Shown here one piece after another: positions 20,067-33,300 of a stretch of 50,353 nt of DNA. Both the position numbers and the translations under genes were made by a program. Below the pieces are notes generated by a model. The model ran no database searches, was not told the DNA's origin, and was given only the letters and a program-made list of their open reading frames with translations. The DNA is from Mesostigma viride (Eukaryota; Streptophyta; Mesostigmatophyceae; Mesostigmatales; Mesostigmataceae): positions 380,001 to 430,353 of the forward strand of contig RPFO01000106.1 of assembly GCA_009746045.1 (NCBI GenBank), in the 5' to 3' direction. Numbering within the stretch: the stretch's first letter is position 1; each line of letters starts with the position of its first letter.

Positions 20067-22919
20067 AGCTCGCCCGTTTGCAATGCTACTGGCTGCCCTT
20101 GTCACTGCCCGATCCAACCCTTCGGTTCCTTGTTCCTGCATCACTACACCTGCAGCAGAGCTGCGAAAAGGCTACCCCTATGCCAAGCGCTAGCGAGTCC
20201 ACCGCGCAACACAGTTGCTGCTCGGCAAGGCAACCCCTATCTACCAGCGGACGGCTCCCAATATTTCTTAAGGCAACCCCTATCTACCAGCGGACGGCTC
20301 CCAATATTTCTTAAGGCAACCCCTATCTACCAGCGGCCGGCTCCCTATTTCTTACAAGACAGCGACGCCACTCACTCCGTGGCGACTGACAAGCTCCGAA
20401 GCGCTGAGCTGGGCAGAGTGAGGGGGAAGGGCGCCACGTCCGGCTTGATTAGGATGGTCTCGACCACTGCCAGGGCAAAGCACGCACACCATGTGTGCAT
20501 GCACCAAGCAGGACAACCCAGCACACGGGCAGAGAATGTGGCAAAGCTAATTTAACAAGAACCACTTGTACACAGGGAGCCCTCCTTGTTCCCCCCCTCC
20601 CCTCGCCCCCCCCCCCCCTTTGAAAGAAGACACTACCCCCTGCCCTCAGACACAAAAGTTAATCGAGGTATGACTGTCAATGGCAAGTTTGCATCCTCGT
20701 GTGGGACACGAACTGCGTGGGCTTCCTTTGCCTTGCTAGAAGTTTGCCGAGCACGTGGGCGCAGCACAACAAGCCTCGACACCTGCATCCCAGACTACAC
20801 ATCGTCCGTGCCACCAAGTACAGCAGCCGGCAAATGTCGAGCACACTGCAAGGCATGTCGCATGGCTTCAACAATGGACTGTTTTCAACACATGGGCACG
20901 CACAGATTGTACTAATGACTAACCTCACAGCTCTGGGGTTGCTGGCCCTCTATGGATAGCCAGGAAGCATCACCCACCTACAGGGGAGTCCTGTCGCTCT
21001 CCAGGGAGCCCTACCTGGTATCAGCTTCTTAATTTGATCCAGCGTCAGCGTGCCGGGGGAGTGCACACTCGTCCGTAGCGCCTCGGCGCGCAGGTTTAGG
21101 GACACCGCCATCTTGGTCAGCGTGGCCTGCATGCGGTTATCATTTCAGTGATCACGGACAAGTTGTAAATGATCAGCTAAGCGTGGCCTGTGCGGGGTCA
21201 TGACTTCAGGTGATGACGGACAGGTTGGAAATGTTTACTTGACTAGTCTGCACAGGGTTTTGGGTTGCAACAGCAAGCTTGCAACGGCCAGCTATGTGTT
21301 GCGTGCACAGGGGTTACGATGATGAAAGAGAGGTCGTGAATGGTCAGCTAAAGAGGAAGCACTGGGTTGCTTGCCATAACCTCCGACTGTCCGCTATGAA
21401 TAAGGGTGGCTACAGAAAGGTTCTACTATTAAATTGCTAGATAAGAATGGTTGGCTAGGTTCTACTATTAAATTGTTAGATAAGAATGGTTGGCTAGGAA
21501 CTGCCTGCATGGGGTTCCAGATGATGACAGACAGGCTGCAAATGGCCCACTGAAGGAGTGGGTTGCCTGCTCCAGCTCCAAGCCTTCAATATACACGAGA
21601 TCATTAGTAGGGGTATCAGCACAGCAATGTGGCAGCTCCAGTCAAAAACATCCGGCAAGCATCAAGGTGCACCAGCTTACACGCCGCGCGTAACCAGCGG
21701 CCATCTTGCACTTGCACACGCAGAGCACCTCGCATTGGCAGGTCTAAAACCCCTTGGCTTGTGAAACGCTCCTAAGCACCCATTAACGAGTTGCTTCCCC
21801 ATCCTCCTTGCCATGTACACATTCTTGAGATCCACTCACTTTTTCGTCTGGTGTCAGCCGAAGGTTGTTCTCAGTGTTCTCTGTGGATATCGAGGCTGAT
21901 AATCTGCACCGAATGGAAGCAGCACCCACGGACGTTGCGCAGTTTTAGTGCCGTATGCAAGCGTCTATCCAAAGCCCATGAGAGTGAATGATACATTATG
22001 ATAAGGTTTTGCAGTGGAATCCTTGACCATATGTAATGCACTATTAGAATATTTTGTCACTCCACCCACAACACCATCCTCATCTACACCATTCCCCCCC
22101 AACAAACAAGAAACATGACAACATGCTGTTAGGCCCAATGCCATTATCGTGCGGTCACCAAGGTAACACCCCTTGCTGTTGCCAAGGAACCCTTGAGGTA
22201 AATGAGGTAATGTGCATCCAGTAAGGTTATTGGACATGCCAACAACGTGCCATCATACACGGCGTGAGTTGTGGAATTCCTTCATGTACCAGCTGCAGTT
22301 GCACGAACGAGCAGTAGTACAACCAAGAAAAGACTACGGTTGACCAAAACCGTTTGCTGCCAGCCAAGCCAATAATCCGGGATGTGAACGCATTCGAAGG
22401 ATGCCTTGGATTTTATACGGCACAAGAAAGGCAATTGCAAGACATGGATGGCAACAGCTCCTGCCAGGCATCTTTATCGGCGCAATTTTCAAGTGTTATA
22501 GTGATGGGCATTGTTGTCCCGTGGCCATACCTGTCATAACCGTCAATGGCCTCTTCGACTTGGCCCCAGGCGTCTAATTCCAGGCAGTCCAGGAAGACCT
22601 GTGCAGCAGACAAACGCAGGGCCAGTACTGCCTCTAAGGTCAGGAAGACTTTTCCGAAGTAAACGTATAAATTTCATAGCATCATTAAACAATTCGATGT
22701 GTGATGGGTGAGGTATACAACAAATCTGCGACATTTGTGTCACAGCAGCACCGCCAAGTAACTGAAAGTTCAGTGGCGTGTCAATTCTGTGCAGAAACTG
22801 CATTCAGGTAAACAACTTTCCAGCCTCTTCCTTGTCATTCTAGCAGCAGAAACATGGCAGAATCTTAAACCACTCTCTACCTTGCTCCAACTGGCATTCA
22901 TCTCTGCTCTGTCAGCCAT
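16237..22919 (-). CDS. AIDA: AIDA orthologue (axin interactor, dorsalization-associated protein), nine exons
   Basis: This C2-domain protein has a helical N-terminal domain; in animals AIDA binds axin and phosphoinositides. Minus-strand exons: 22881-22919, 22531-22598, 21840-21903, 21015-21126, 20376-20466, 19326-19492, 17878-18000, 17078-17195, 16237-16333. All introns are GT-AG and the phases join to give 292 residues, against about 306 in vertebrates. The N-terminal part has WGQVEEAIDGYD and TKMAVSLNLRAEAL. The C2 domain starts near residue 150 (MIDKIGFKD) and has SAQDTP, FFELKHYKPKKKK, MERDEIKPG, KKPTDFKR and KPLYLHLDL, all matching family blocks by recall. The ATG at 22919 is chosen because it places the conserved W at the family distance. 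An upstream in-frame Met is possible. A hAT-like MITE occupies intron 6 and a CA microsatellite intron 5. The function in algae is not known. Confidence 0.9.
18368..19014. mobile_element. hAT-like MITE in AIDA intron 6
   Basis: Perfect 17-bp terminal inverted repeats TAGGGCTGGCACATCCG lie at 18368-18384 and 18998-19014. A perfect 8-bp duplication CTTGTGAG flanks them (18360-18367 and 19015-19022). Length, TAGGG start and 8-bp duplication fit hAT-type elements. The interior has two arrays rich in GAACATGTTCGGG and GTTCGGGTTCGGG (about 18388-18576 and 18830-18990), which look like subterminal transposase-binding repeats. No transposase is encoded. The element sits wholly inside the intron. Confidence 0.85.
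20017..20065. repeat. CA dinucleotide microsatellite
   Basis: About 24 uninterrupted CA units lie in intron 5 of the AIDA orthologue. ORFs crossing it encode His/Thr or Cys/Val runs and are artefacts of the repeat. Confidence 0.95.
20227..20353. repeat. Three tandem copies of a 43-bp unit
   Basis: Units begin with AAGGCAACCCCTATCTACC at 20227, 20270 and 20313. The first two are identical; the third is two bases shorter with small changes. The array lies just downstream (gene sense) of the donor of the AIDA exon at 20376-20466. Confidence 0.9.
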
Positions 22920-24016
22920 GGCGTCGGCGTAGTAAGTGACTGAGCAAAATGTCGAAAGTGCAATGCCGAAGTGTCTATGACACGGAAGAGGGGCCAAGAT
23001 ATATGTGCAGGATTTCCCCTGACACTCCTTCAATGGCAGTGGTAGCTTTCCGCGTTACACGAAGCCAGAAAGCTTAAGAATGGCATATAATCAAATTCGT
23101 CTCACAAGGTTAAAAACACGCTGTGTTTGCTATGATATCATCAACGTACTACCTGCAATAACTACCTACGCGTTATGTTGGCAATACAAGCCCCGCCGTG
23201 ATTTTACAAGCTATTCGTTTCAGAGTTGGGTTGGCATGGCTAAGTGATTAGGGGATTCGGCATTGGCGCATTACGCAGCTCAAGCCCTCTACGTCTTGCC
23301 GAGATGCGAACGAAGGGGACTACACTTCTTGGGACTTCAAGGCTTGCATCCTACGCGAGCCTACCTGTACGCGTAATGGCTTGAACGCGGTAGTTTCCGT
23401 TGCACGCCCCGCAACATGCTCCAATCGGTGCGCCTGCGACCATGCAGCCAAGCAGGCTGACTTGGCGGACGACCGAGCCGTACTATCAAGGCCGGGTAAG
23501 CACTGGCGGTAGCTGGTGGAAGCGACAACGCAACGGCAGCGTTGGCCATAACGGGAAGTTCAGTTTGCAGCCACTTTGCGCTGCACTTTGCCCAATGCCC
23601 ATTGCCCACGCCCCCACAGGCTCCAGGGTGAAAGCACGCTGTCTACCAACCTCGGAGGTGAATTCAGTACGCGGATGCAACAGGTTTTTGATTAGGCAAC
23701 GGCCTGTCATTACTGACGAGGGGAACGAGGACAGGCGATGGAGATGACAGGAGCTCACTACAGCTTATGCGTACCCAGCTGGAGGCATTTTAGGCAGCGC
23801 GCTTTGCATGCTAACTCCAGCGCCAGGATAGGAAGGCTAACTGACGATTACTGAGAGGAGATGCCGCAAGCGTCGCTTTCGTATCCTGGGGAAGGCTGAC
23901 ACAACTCGTTCACTTATGTCTGGAATTTTTCGACGGAAGTCGTTATGACGCTGACGGGAAATAGATTTTCTGAGCGTTGAAGCCCGTTAGCTTTTATAAT
24001 TTATTGTATCGCAGCC
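22920..24016. promoter_or_regulatory. Divergent intergenic region between AIDA and LMBD2-like genes
   Basis: About 1.1 kb separates the two start codons, which point away from each other, so the region should hold both promoters and both 5' leaders. No clear TATA box or repeated operator was found by eye. Short ORFs in it have no recognisable product. Confidence 0.5.
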
Positions 24017-27000
24017 ATGGTGTTGAACTTAGTTTTCAACGAGCTGCTCAGCTGGGCAGCCGTACCGTTTGTAGTTATAGTCGTCTTTGGAATGCTATGG
24101 CATTTCGCGGCCCCAAATATGCCTTTGCACGTAACGTTATCGGTGGCATGGAGTTGGTTAACTTCCTTATCAATTGTCGTTCTCGTTCCTGAAGACGTCT
24201 GGACGGTACGCGCACGATCAAAATTTGTACCGCCGTTTGCTTTCCAGAAGCACAAAGCACAACGTGTCTTGCCATCAGCAGCGCTTCTCTTAGAATACGT
24301 CCCTCTGGATACGTCTGATTTGCGTGGCCTTTTCGCGGAATATACAGCCGGAATATCTGCTTTGCCGATTTTACCATAGAAGTCGGTAGATGCTGATACG
24401 TGGTTTCTAGAGGTGTTCGTGTTGCTGTCCCCGCAAAGAAAAGCCAAAAGTCCCTTCACACTTTGAGATCTGTGAAGGTCTTTTGTTAAATTTTGTCATG
24501 TCTGTATGACTTTGGATAACCTTTGGAAAACTCTCATGTTTTTTCCACGTGGTGTTCACCGTGCTTTGGGCCGTGTGCGCAGACCGCGAGGGACATCAAC
24601 GCGCACTGGCTGTATACTTGCTGGAACGTCTCCTACTGGTCTACCTTCTGCCTTACCTGGTATGCTAGCCACATATTTTCAGACCTCTGGAGGATTGGTC
24701 ATCATTGGCGGCAATGTTGCAGGGTTTTGCGGTGGTCGTGTTGCCATGCAATGTCTGCGGAGTTGAAAACACGTTTTTGCAGACGCTCCCTATAGGAGCA
24801 TGGTTATTGCCTTAGACAATTTGAGATATGAATCCCAAGTTGGGTATGAGACATGCCTTTCGTGGTGGCTGGCATAAAAAATCGGCTGCTCTTTGAACAG
24901 CCATCTGTGCCGGTTATGCAAGCCTTGTGGGATGTTTGCATGTTACAATCATTGATGGTATAACTGGCAGGAATTAATATGTGAAACTCTGCAGCACCAA
25001 TCGAAAAGGAATTGTGGGAATGTTAGATAGTGTGTTTCCCGATGCTTCTATACTACCAGTTGTTTGCCAAAGTCAGCCTGTGCCTAAGCTATCACCTTTG
25101 AAGAGTTTACTGGCATCTGAGACGCTATTTTTCTGGCGCTTTTACCACTTTCTGTTATGTAGCTGTTACAGCCGTTCATGTGCTTGTTGTGTGTTACCAC
25201 AATCGCACTCGGCTATCTCGCTCGTCCTTGGTTTTGTGCTCAGCACCAAAGTAACTTCCTTCTAAAGCATGATGGCTGACCCCAAGCCATGCTTACTTTT
25301 ACCCTTGGCTACGCCACCCCTGATTGGATGTGTCATCCACCCGGCCCCTCCCGGCCCCATCGTCCTGTGCCAGGTTCATCATCCCGCTGCAGCAGGGCTA
25401 TGTCGACTCTGGCGACTTCACGGTCGGCAGGCGAATCATGGACTCCCTGCACGCAAACCTGCTGTTCTACGTTGCAGTCGGCGGCGTGGGCATCTTTGGA
25501 ATCGTGCTTCTGCTCCTGGCTGGCAAGCTACCATGGTATGGGGATTGTGGACTCCTCCCCCGCACTCCATGGCCTGTCAAAGAAGCCCGAGCAGTGTCAA
25601 AGTGCTCCGATCGTACCCGAACAGTACCTGCTCCGCCCCCTCACATGCGTGCCTGTCTTCGTGCTTGTTCAGCTGGCTGTTGCGCGCCTGCTCTGTGGCG
25701 TGCTTCTGCTTCGGCATCTATCGGATGATGGTGATGTATACCTACCCCTGCGGTATCGCTGCGCGCTCCTGCCGACGTGTCTGGATGGTCTGTTCCCTAT
25801 GGTATAGTTCATAATGGGGGCAAATGGTGCAGGGAAACGAACACTAAAGCAAGAAGTCACAGGAAGCTCGATAACCTTGTTAGGACAATATCTTTTGGAG
25901 CTCGAGATCGAAGAAAAGGTGCTTCTTGGCCTGTTATGGGATTCTTAAGACGAGGAGCTTAGGGCAAAACCATCCATTGACGGATTTCAATGCATAGCGT
26001 ACCCGCAGGCAGGGGGGGGGGCTCAGAAGAAATTGTCCGTGTGCCGGCCTTGCCTTTCCACGGTGCCACCACCGGCTTGCTTGTGCTCCGCATTGCATGA
26101 AGCCATGAGCAGCAAAGGAGACTAGAAACTTCTTGTGAACGGTTACGGTTTTGGTGGTATCAACATTGAACCGGACGAATAATTGGATGGCCTGCTGAAA
26201 AGCTTGCCGTGGTTGTGTGGCTTCCCCACCTGGCAGGCAAAGCCTGGGCGGCCTCTCCATCGCCATGTCCAACACGTTCGGTCTTCTGGCTGTCACGGTC
26301 CTGCTCGCCTACGGCCTGGTGGAGGTGCCCCGCTACGTGTGGCACAAGGCCAACACGCCGCGCCGCTTCCGCTACGTGACCTATCTGGCGGGCCGCGTGA
26401 ACGAGAAGCTGGAGGATGCGCACGCCGAGTTGTCAACCGTTATCATGGTGAGTCGTGTGGACCGGGGACAACGGTCGAAGGGCACTAGTAGGGTTTAGAT
26501 AGGCCCCGAGACTTTGTAATGCAAGGTTTGTTGGCATTACCAGAGGATGTCGGCGTGCGGGCAGTGGGAGTCCTTGGAAGAACATGAGCTGCGGTAGCAG
26601 GCGGGGGGGGGGTTCAATTATTCCATCGCGAGGTCTGGGGGTGAATGAAGTGTTGGGGTTGTGCTAAGATGTCATGTTGGGCTAATTTGATCGTTTCTCA
26701 TGGCAGCTGTCACCGCCGTGCTTCTTGGCCTTTTCCTGCTTGAATTTAAGTGAGATGGCTTGATACGCAGGAGGTGGATCAGGAGTCGAAAAGGTGCCAT
26801 CAGAGGACAGCCTTGTTCTGAGTTCTGTAGTTGGAACGGTGGGAGCTGCAGCTGTATTATGCCGACACAACCGCCAGACATTTCATATCGTATTATGCCG
26901 ACACAACCGCCAGACATTTCATATCAAGCGCTTTGGACATTTCCTGTCATGTTCCTGCTCCTGCAATAAACGGTATCGATTGACCCCCAGGTGGTCAAGT

Positions 27001-30000
27001 CCACGTCCAACCAGATGCCGCGGCGGTCGCACTTGCGCCCGCTGATGGACCTGATCGAGGAGCTGGCGTACAAGGACACGTCGTTCAAGCCGTCCACGAG
27101 CGTGAAGCTGAACGACGACGACCTGGACTACGACAGCGACGAGAAGTCGCTCGCGTCGCTGCGCCGCCGCCTCATGAAGGCGATCAACCACTACAGCCGC
27201 GTGCAGACGCAGTTCCGGTCCGTGCTCACTGAGGCGCTCGCGCTCGAGGATGTGCTCGCGTGCGCGCACAAGCCCGACCGGAGGTTCCGGTCCTCATTCG
27301 CGACCGGCGCAAACCGCAGCGTGTTCCGCGAGCAGGTGCGGTGGGGCGGACAATGGAGGACACTGCAGGAGTGGTGCTTCCCGAACAACGGCACTCACAG
27401 ATAACAAAGAGAGGGCACGGAAGACAGGATAACAGGGTCTTGAAGAAACGTTGTTTATGAAAGGATACTACAGAAAGGGTAGTCAAGGCCGTTTGTAACC
27501 ATATGTAATGGGTTTTTGCAGGTGCTAGGAAGCTGGTGGTTACCTTGGACGGATAGATAGGGATACTGTGATGTGGCGAGTTGATCATAGTCGGCATGCA
27601 CAGAAGAAAGCATAAGTTGGTGGGCAGGCTGTGGACATGTGTGACAGACGCTGCTTGAGTTGATCCTTGGCAGGTGCCTGCATTTGTGGGTTCAAATAGT
27701 TAACCCTTCAAGGGCTAGCCCCTGTTGTTGCCCCACACTCGCTTGCATCAACAGCCATTTTTCCTCGTGTGCACATATGCAGGATGCCTGTTGTTTGCAT
27801 ATGCATTCTTCACATAGCAAGCTTATGCTTTTTTCGCTGGTAAACGCTAAGCTATTCGCTGTTTGCTATGCCTCCTGCCTGGCTTGACGTTGCCTGGATA
27901 AAATGATCAGCTCTTGGTGGTCATACCTGCATACTTTCGTTGAGATATACCTGCGAGTAGTACAATAGGTCCTTAATATTGTTTGGTATTGACACTCCCA
28001 TTCACTCCACTGACCCAGCTGCGTTCCCACCTCGCACGTGCTCCCCCTTCCCATGTCCTTACTCCCTTCTCCCTATTCCCATTTCCCCGTTCCTTGTAGG
28101 TGGAGTGGTGGTGGAAGTGCTTCTTCTACCGCCCGGTGCTGGGCCTGGTCGCGCTGCTGCTGGGCCTGCTATCCATCTCCATTGTGGTCGCCGAGGCCGC
28201 GATCTCCACGCACGGAAAGCCCGACCTGTCCGTCTTCTCCTACCTCATGCGCAATTGGATATCGCCGGACAATGAGACCGGCATGAAGGTGAGGATGCAC
28301 CACATCCTTGGTGGTGGAGCCTAGGGAAAGAAGTTGGTGCCTGGATAGGTGTTCCAACTTTTGTGAAAAAGAAAGGACTACTGCACCCCCAGATGATATG
28401 TGTGTTAATGGCAGGCGATAAAGTTTGTTCTAACTACTAAGCTACTGTAGACTGTACGAGGGCGCCCTTGGCAGCAAAAGCATCCTGCCAGGACTTTTCA
28501 CAGCTAATGATCGTTTGAGAAGTTAAAGTTTGGTAAGAATGATGTACGATGTTTACAGCGGATTTAAATATTCCCGTGGCACCTCGTTTTGACACCACCA
28601 CAGCACCACCCTTCACCCCGCGTTAGCGTGGCGCTGTCAGTGTCTTGACAACAAAAGAATGTTCCTTGATTGCCCTGGGCTGCTCCTTTCCAGACTCTGT
28701 CCCTCTCCTTTTTCCTGCCTGACTGCTGGCCTCATCTGCTCATTGCGCTGTTTATGTGCTCCTCGCGTCCATTGCGTGCCACACAGTTATTGGTGGGAGT
28801 GCCCCTGGCATACGTCTGCGTCTGCTCCTACTATTCGCTCTTCCGGTTGGGTGCCTTCAGCTTCTACTACCTTGTCCCGGGCCATACCGACTCGCTCAGC
28901 CTGCTGATCAACGCTGCGTAAGTGGGAGCTTCCTTGTAGTCGGGTTGCAGTATCTTTGTTTTAGATGCTGTTGAGACACCGTCGCACTAGGTAGCTACTC
29001 GGGTCTGTATTTTTTATTATTTTATTTTATCTGGGGTGGGGGGGCAAGGTTTCGCCTGTTGATGGTTGTGCCTGGGATTCAACAAAGTCTCCTCAGCGCT
29101 AACACCTGGTTTCATCTCACACACCCATGTCTGTCGTCATGTGCGCAGCCTGATGTGCCGCTTTGCTGCGCCGGTCTGCTACAACTTCCTGATGACCATC
29201 CATGCCGATGTGAAGAGCGGGTCACATACGGTGTTCTCACAGGTGAGCTGAACATGGTGGCGGTTGCAAGCCGCTGGCATGTGCCTCTGGCTTTGGCAGG
29301 GAGGTTGACAAGGTTTTGAGGCTGCCAACCTGTTAGTTTAATCCTGCTTCGATTGCGGCATGTTGCGATGGATAGCACAGATGAGCCGGTTTCGACATAC
29401 ATTCATGGTCGACGGCCCACCAAGCCGCGGCGCTGGGCATTCGACGCGCCATCCTTACACCGGTGCCAAGAAGAATAGGCATCTGCCCAGGACGCCGATG
29501 TATCTGCGGATGCGCGTGTGGGCAGGGGAGTGCGTGTGCACAAGCATTTGCCCACGTGGCGGACCATCTGGACGTGCACCGCTGCTTATGTGACCACTTG
29601 TTTATATGCTTTGTTGCTGACGTGACCCTCCTCTTGGTTTGTTTTTGTCTCCGTGTTTCCTTGTTCCGTCCCCTCCCCGCTGGCTGTCCCTCGTTGCTCG
29701 GTCCCTCCACCCCTCCCCACTGGCTGTCCCTCTTTCATGGGTGCTCTCCTGCCCCTGTCCGCGCAGTGCATGGGCGCGATGGACGACATCCCCTTCCTGG
29801 GCCAGAAGTTCAACACCTTCTTCCCGATCGCGCTCGTTGTCTACTGCTTCTGCATCCTCATGCACGTGTTCAACCGCATCTTCAATGGCATCGGCTCCAT
29901 CTTCTCCGCGACCAAGCGCTACCGCTTCGACGAGGACTCGGACGACGACGACCAGTACTCGGAGATGGGGCGCGCAATCATCCGAAGAGGTACGGTAGGT

Positions 30001-33000
30001 TATGATGGACCATGCGCTTACACATGGACCCGTTTGTCTTTTGTGGGGCTGAAGAGGCACGGTAGGTTATGGTGGACCATGCGCTTACCCATGGACCCGT
30101 TTGTCGTATGTGGGGCTGAAGAGGCACGGTAGGTTATGATGGACCATGTGCTTACCCATGGACCCGTTTGTGTTATGTGGGGCTGAAGAGGCACGGTAGG
30201 TTATGATGGACCATGTGCTTACCCATGGACCCGTTTGTGTTATGTGGGGCTGAAGAGGCACGGTAGGTTATGATGGACCATGCGCTTACCCATGGACCCG
30301 TTTGTGTTATGTGGGGCTGAAGAGGCACGGTAGGTTATGATGGACCATGCGCTTACCCATGGACCCGTTTGTCGTATGTGGGGCTGAAGAGGCACGGTAG
30401 GTTATGATGGACCATGCGCTTACCCATGGACCCGTTTGTGTTATGTGGGGCTGAAGAGGCACGGTAGGTTATGATGGACCATGCGCTTACCCATGGACCC
30501 GTTTGTGTTATGTGGGGCTGAAGAGGCACGGTAGGTTATGATGGACCATGTGCTTACCCATGGACCCGTTTGTGTTATGTGGGGCTGAAGAGGCACGGTA
30601 GGTTATGATGGACCACGTGCTTACCCATGGACCCGTTTGTCGTATGTGGGGCTCATGCCTTGGTTGTGCGGGCCACACAAGTTACGCGCGGGCCACGCGA
30701 GTTATGGACCTGTAGGCCATGCTATCGGAAGGCGGTGACCTAGCACTGATTTGTTTCGCATGCCTCGGTTGTTTGCCTCGGTTTAGTGGGGGGGCATGGT
30801 CATTGATTTATATGGAGCATTTATGCAGCAGTGAGGTTTAGCAACCGTGCCTTTGACAGGTAACGTAGTATAGGGAAGTCACTGTGGCTTCTGTTTTGTC
30901 TGCTTTTTATTCTATTTTGCTGGGGAATTCTTGAGCTTTATTGCTTACTGAGCTTTCTGCGATGTCCGGACTTGGAATGCTCTCAATCATGGTGGCATGT
31001 GCCTGTGTGCTTTTTGAAGTATCGCTTTTCCCATGCACATATATTTCCCATCTGCTGCCACATTCCAGCTTGCATGGTCAACCTCTCCCTGCTTTGGTGT
31101 GGCCGTGCAATAAGCCCTATCTACGCTCCTTCGGATGGTGCTTGCACCTTCCGCTCCACACATGCGTGTCGCCTCGCTCTCCCTCGTTGCTCATGTCCAT
31201 CTACCGTTTGGCCCTTTTACCTTAGCGCAGGGATGGGGATCATTGCAACTTCCGTAGAAGATTGCTCTCCTTGATATGTTTGGCACTGGGTAATTGCTCA
31301 GGGGTCATGTTGACAGATCTGTACTTTTTTTTTTAATGCTTAGAAGATCAGCATGCCAGCAGAGCTACTTCGCGTCACGCCACCTGTCCATTGTCTGTGG
31401 CTGCCCTGTCCAAGGAACCAATGCCATTTTACATGGCACAGTGTGCCGTTGCACGTGTCAGTGAGCTTCTGTGTTCCCTTTTTTGTCTGCCAGCAGTTTT
31501 GGCATTGCTGCATCGCTTCCAAACCCTGGAATCTGTACTTGGTTTACGTAAATAGAAACGGACTTTGTTTTCATGTGGGCTCTCGCCAAGCATGTCAGGT
31601 GAGGCTAGGTGCTTGTTTCTGCATGTCAGTCCTTAACAACTGCATTGCCGTTGACTGTGGTTGCATGGCTTAACTCTGTTCTTTTCATGGCAGAAAGGGA
31701 GTCTCTGAGCCAGGGGAGGGCGTTGGGAGACCTGGCAGGCTCACGCGTGGCAGACATCGAGGTAAGCAGACTTTGCAAGCTCAGCCCTTTAACTGAACAC
31801 TAGGCTTTGCCCGTTGAGCATGATCAAGTACGTTGGGCTTCCTAGGGATGCGTCGAAGGCGGTTCAGCGACCGGTCCTTACAAAGTTTGTAAATGAGTGT
31901 GTGGCTGAGCTCGCGATTGGCTGTGGTCCCCATCACCCTGCTAATGTTTTGGTACGGAATCGTTATCTTTGCCATGATGGCATGGCTGCAGGCGAGGGGG
32001 GCGTTCAAGCCCCCGGTCCCGACCCCATCGACCTCCCTGCTCGCCCAAAACAACGCATCCTCCCGCCTCGGGGGGCCCAACTCATCCCCCGCGGTGGTGG
32101 ACAAACAAGCGCGGCTGCTGAACACCAAGCTGCGCGTGCAGAACCGGCTGGGCAAGGGCATGGATCCAGCCGCCGCGGCGGTGGACTCGCCGCCAGCATC
32201 CGGCACGCGGGCAGGCAACAACGGGGCCACCCCTACTTGGGCCGCGGGGAGCAGCGAGCTCTCCAGCCTGGTTGGCGCACCCACGGAACCAGACTCCCTG
32301 GATAACATCTTCAGGACTTTGAAACCGGGACACACACGACGTAAGTCGCCGGCCCCGCCTCTTAGCTTTTAGCTAGGCATTTGTACTGTAAAGCTGGCTC
32401 AGTTCTTGGTTGCCTGACCTTGGATGGATTGTGGATGAGTCAGTGGTGGAAGAGGGAGTTGGTGTTAGCGACCAGGGACTGTGTGTATGTGCAGTCCAAT
32501 CGCCTTTCTTGTATTCTATCGTTGCATTTGGGGTAGAGAAAGCCTTGCATGGGTGCATGAAGAAATGGGACGCAAAATGGGACTCGAAATGGGGGGGAGG
32601 CGGGGGGCGGGGGGGCACTCAAAGAAGAGAAATTAAGTAAGGAACAAGAACAGAGAAATTACACAAGATATGTGAGTGAAGAAAAGCTTTAGGTGGGAGG
32701 ATGGGTAGTACTGAAGTGATTTGAGAGGCAGGTTAGTGTAAGCATCCATTCTATCTATGAAGATCATGCTTGATGACATGCTAGTATGTCGGTTGTATTT
32801 TCCGCTTTGCCTGAGTTGAGAACTGCATGGTGTAACTGCCAGGGGGTAACACAGGGTTAGAAGCTCCGGGGATGTTTTTCGAAGCCGGTAAAATGTAGCT
32901 CAAGGTAGGGCACAATGGCACCAAGTTAGGGGGGTATGCAAGTGCGAGTTGAGGTTCATGATTTGGTAATCAGCTTTAGATTTCCCTGTAAGCATTCTGC

Positions 33001-33172
33001 CGTCTTGGCTTGCCACTTCCTCCTTGTGCAGAGTTCAATGCATGACAACTGAAGTTTTATCATGTAATTCCTGTGTTTCTTTGGTCTCCTTGGCCTTCCC
33101 TGTACGTCTGCAGTCAAAACAAGTGATGCTGATGACGACGCCAAGTTTTCTTTGTTGTCACCCACTATTTAG
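24017..33172 (+). CDS. LMBR1/LMBD2-family multipass membrane protein, twelve exons
   Basis: Exons: 24017-24205, 24583-24659, 25374-25535, 26237-26447, 26991-27335, 28100-28288, 28787-28917, 29149-29242, 29767-29989, 31694-31761, 31992-32340, 33114-33172. All junctions are GT-AG and in phase, giving 698 residues, close to LMBD2 (about 700). Residues 1-145 carry N-terminal membrane helices and QQGYVDSGDF. LVEVPRYVWHK, DEKSLASLRRRL, FFYRPVLGLVALLLG, LINAALMCRF and FNRIFNGIGSI follow in family order. The charged C-terminus contains SLDNIFRTLK. LMBD2 proteins act in plasma-membrane receptor signalling in animals; the algal role is unknown. The ATG sits in a good GCAGCCATGG context. The last exon is less sure: if the GTAAGT at 32341 is not used, the protein ends KSPAPPLSF at 32372. 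Confidence 0.88.
29994..30653. repeat. 67-bp minisatellite, about ten units, in LMBD2-like intron 9
   Basis: Units begin GGTAGGTTATG at 29994, 30061, 30128 and so on every 67 bases, with a few substitutions between units. The first unit overlaps the real splice donor: exon end GAAGAG is followed by GTACGGTAGG, while every later unit has GAAGAG followed by GCACGGTAGG. The array ends at GGGGCT near 30652. The rest of the intron to 31693 shows nothing else recognisable. Confidence 0.92.
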
Positions 33173-33300
33173 GCCATTCCCAGCTGTGGAAAGTATTGAG
33201 ACAGCTGTTAATACGTAGCAATCTGGAACTCCGTACTTACTATCCTGCCAGGAACTGCCTTGGTACAGAAACCCAGGATGACTCTAGGTGCACCACCCTT

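Noticed and set aside
19573-20193. Long ORFs across the CA microsatellite
   Set aside because: They are open only because the repeat has no stops; the region is intron of the AIDA orthologue on the other strand.
29994-30653. CRISPR-like array
   Set aside because: Whole 67-bp units repeat with no unique spacers, inside an intron of a eukaryotic gene; it is a minisatellite.
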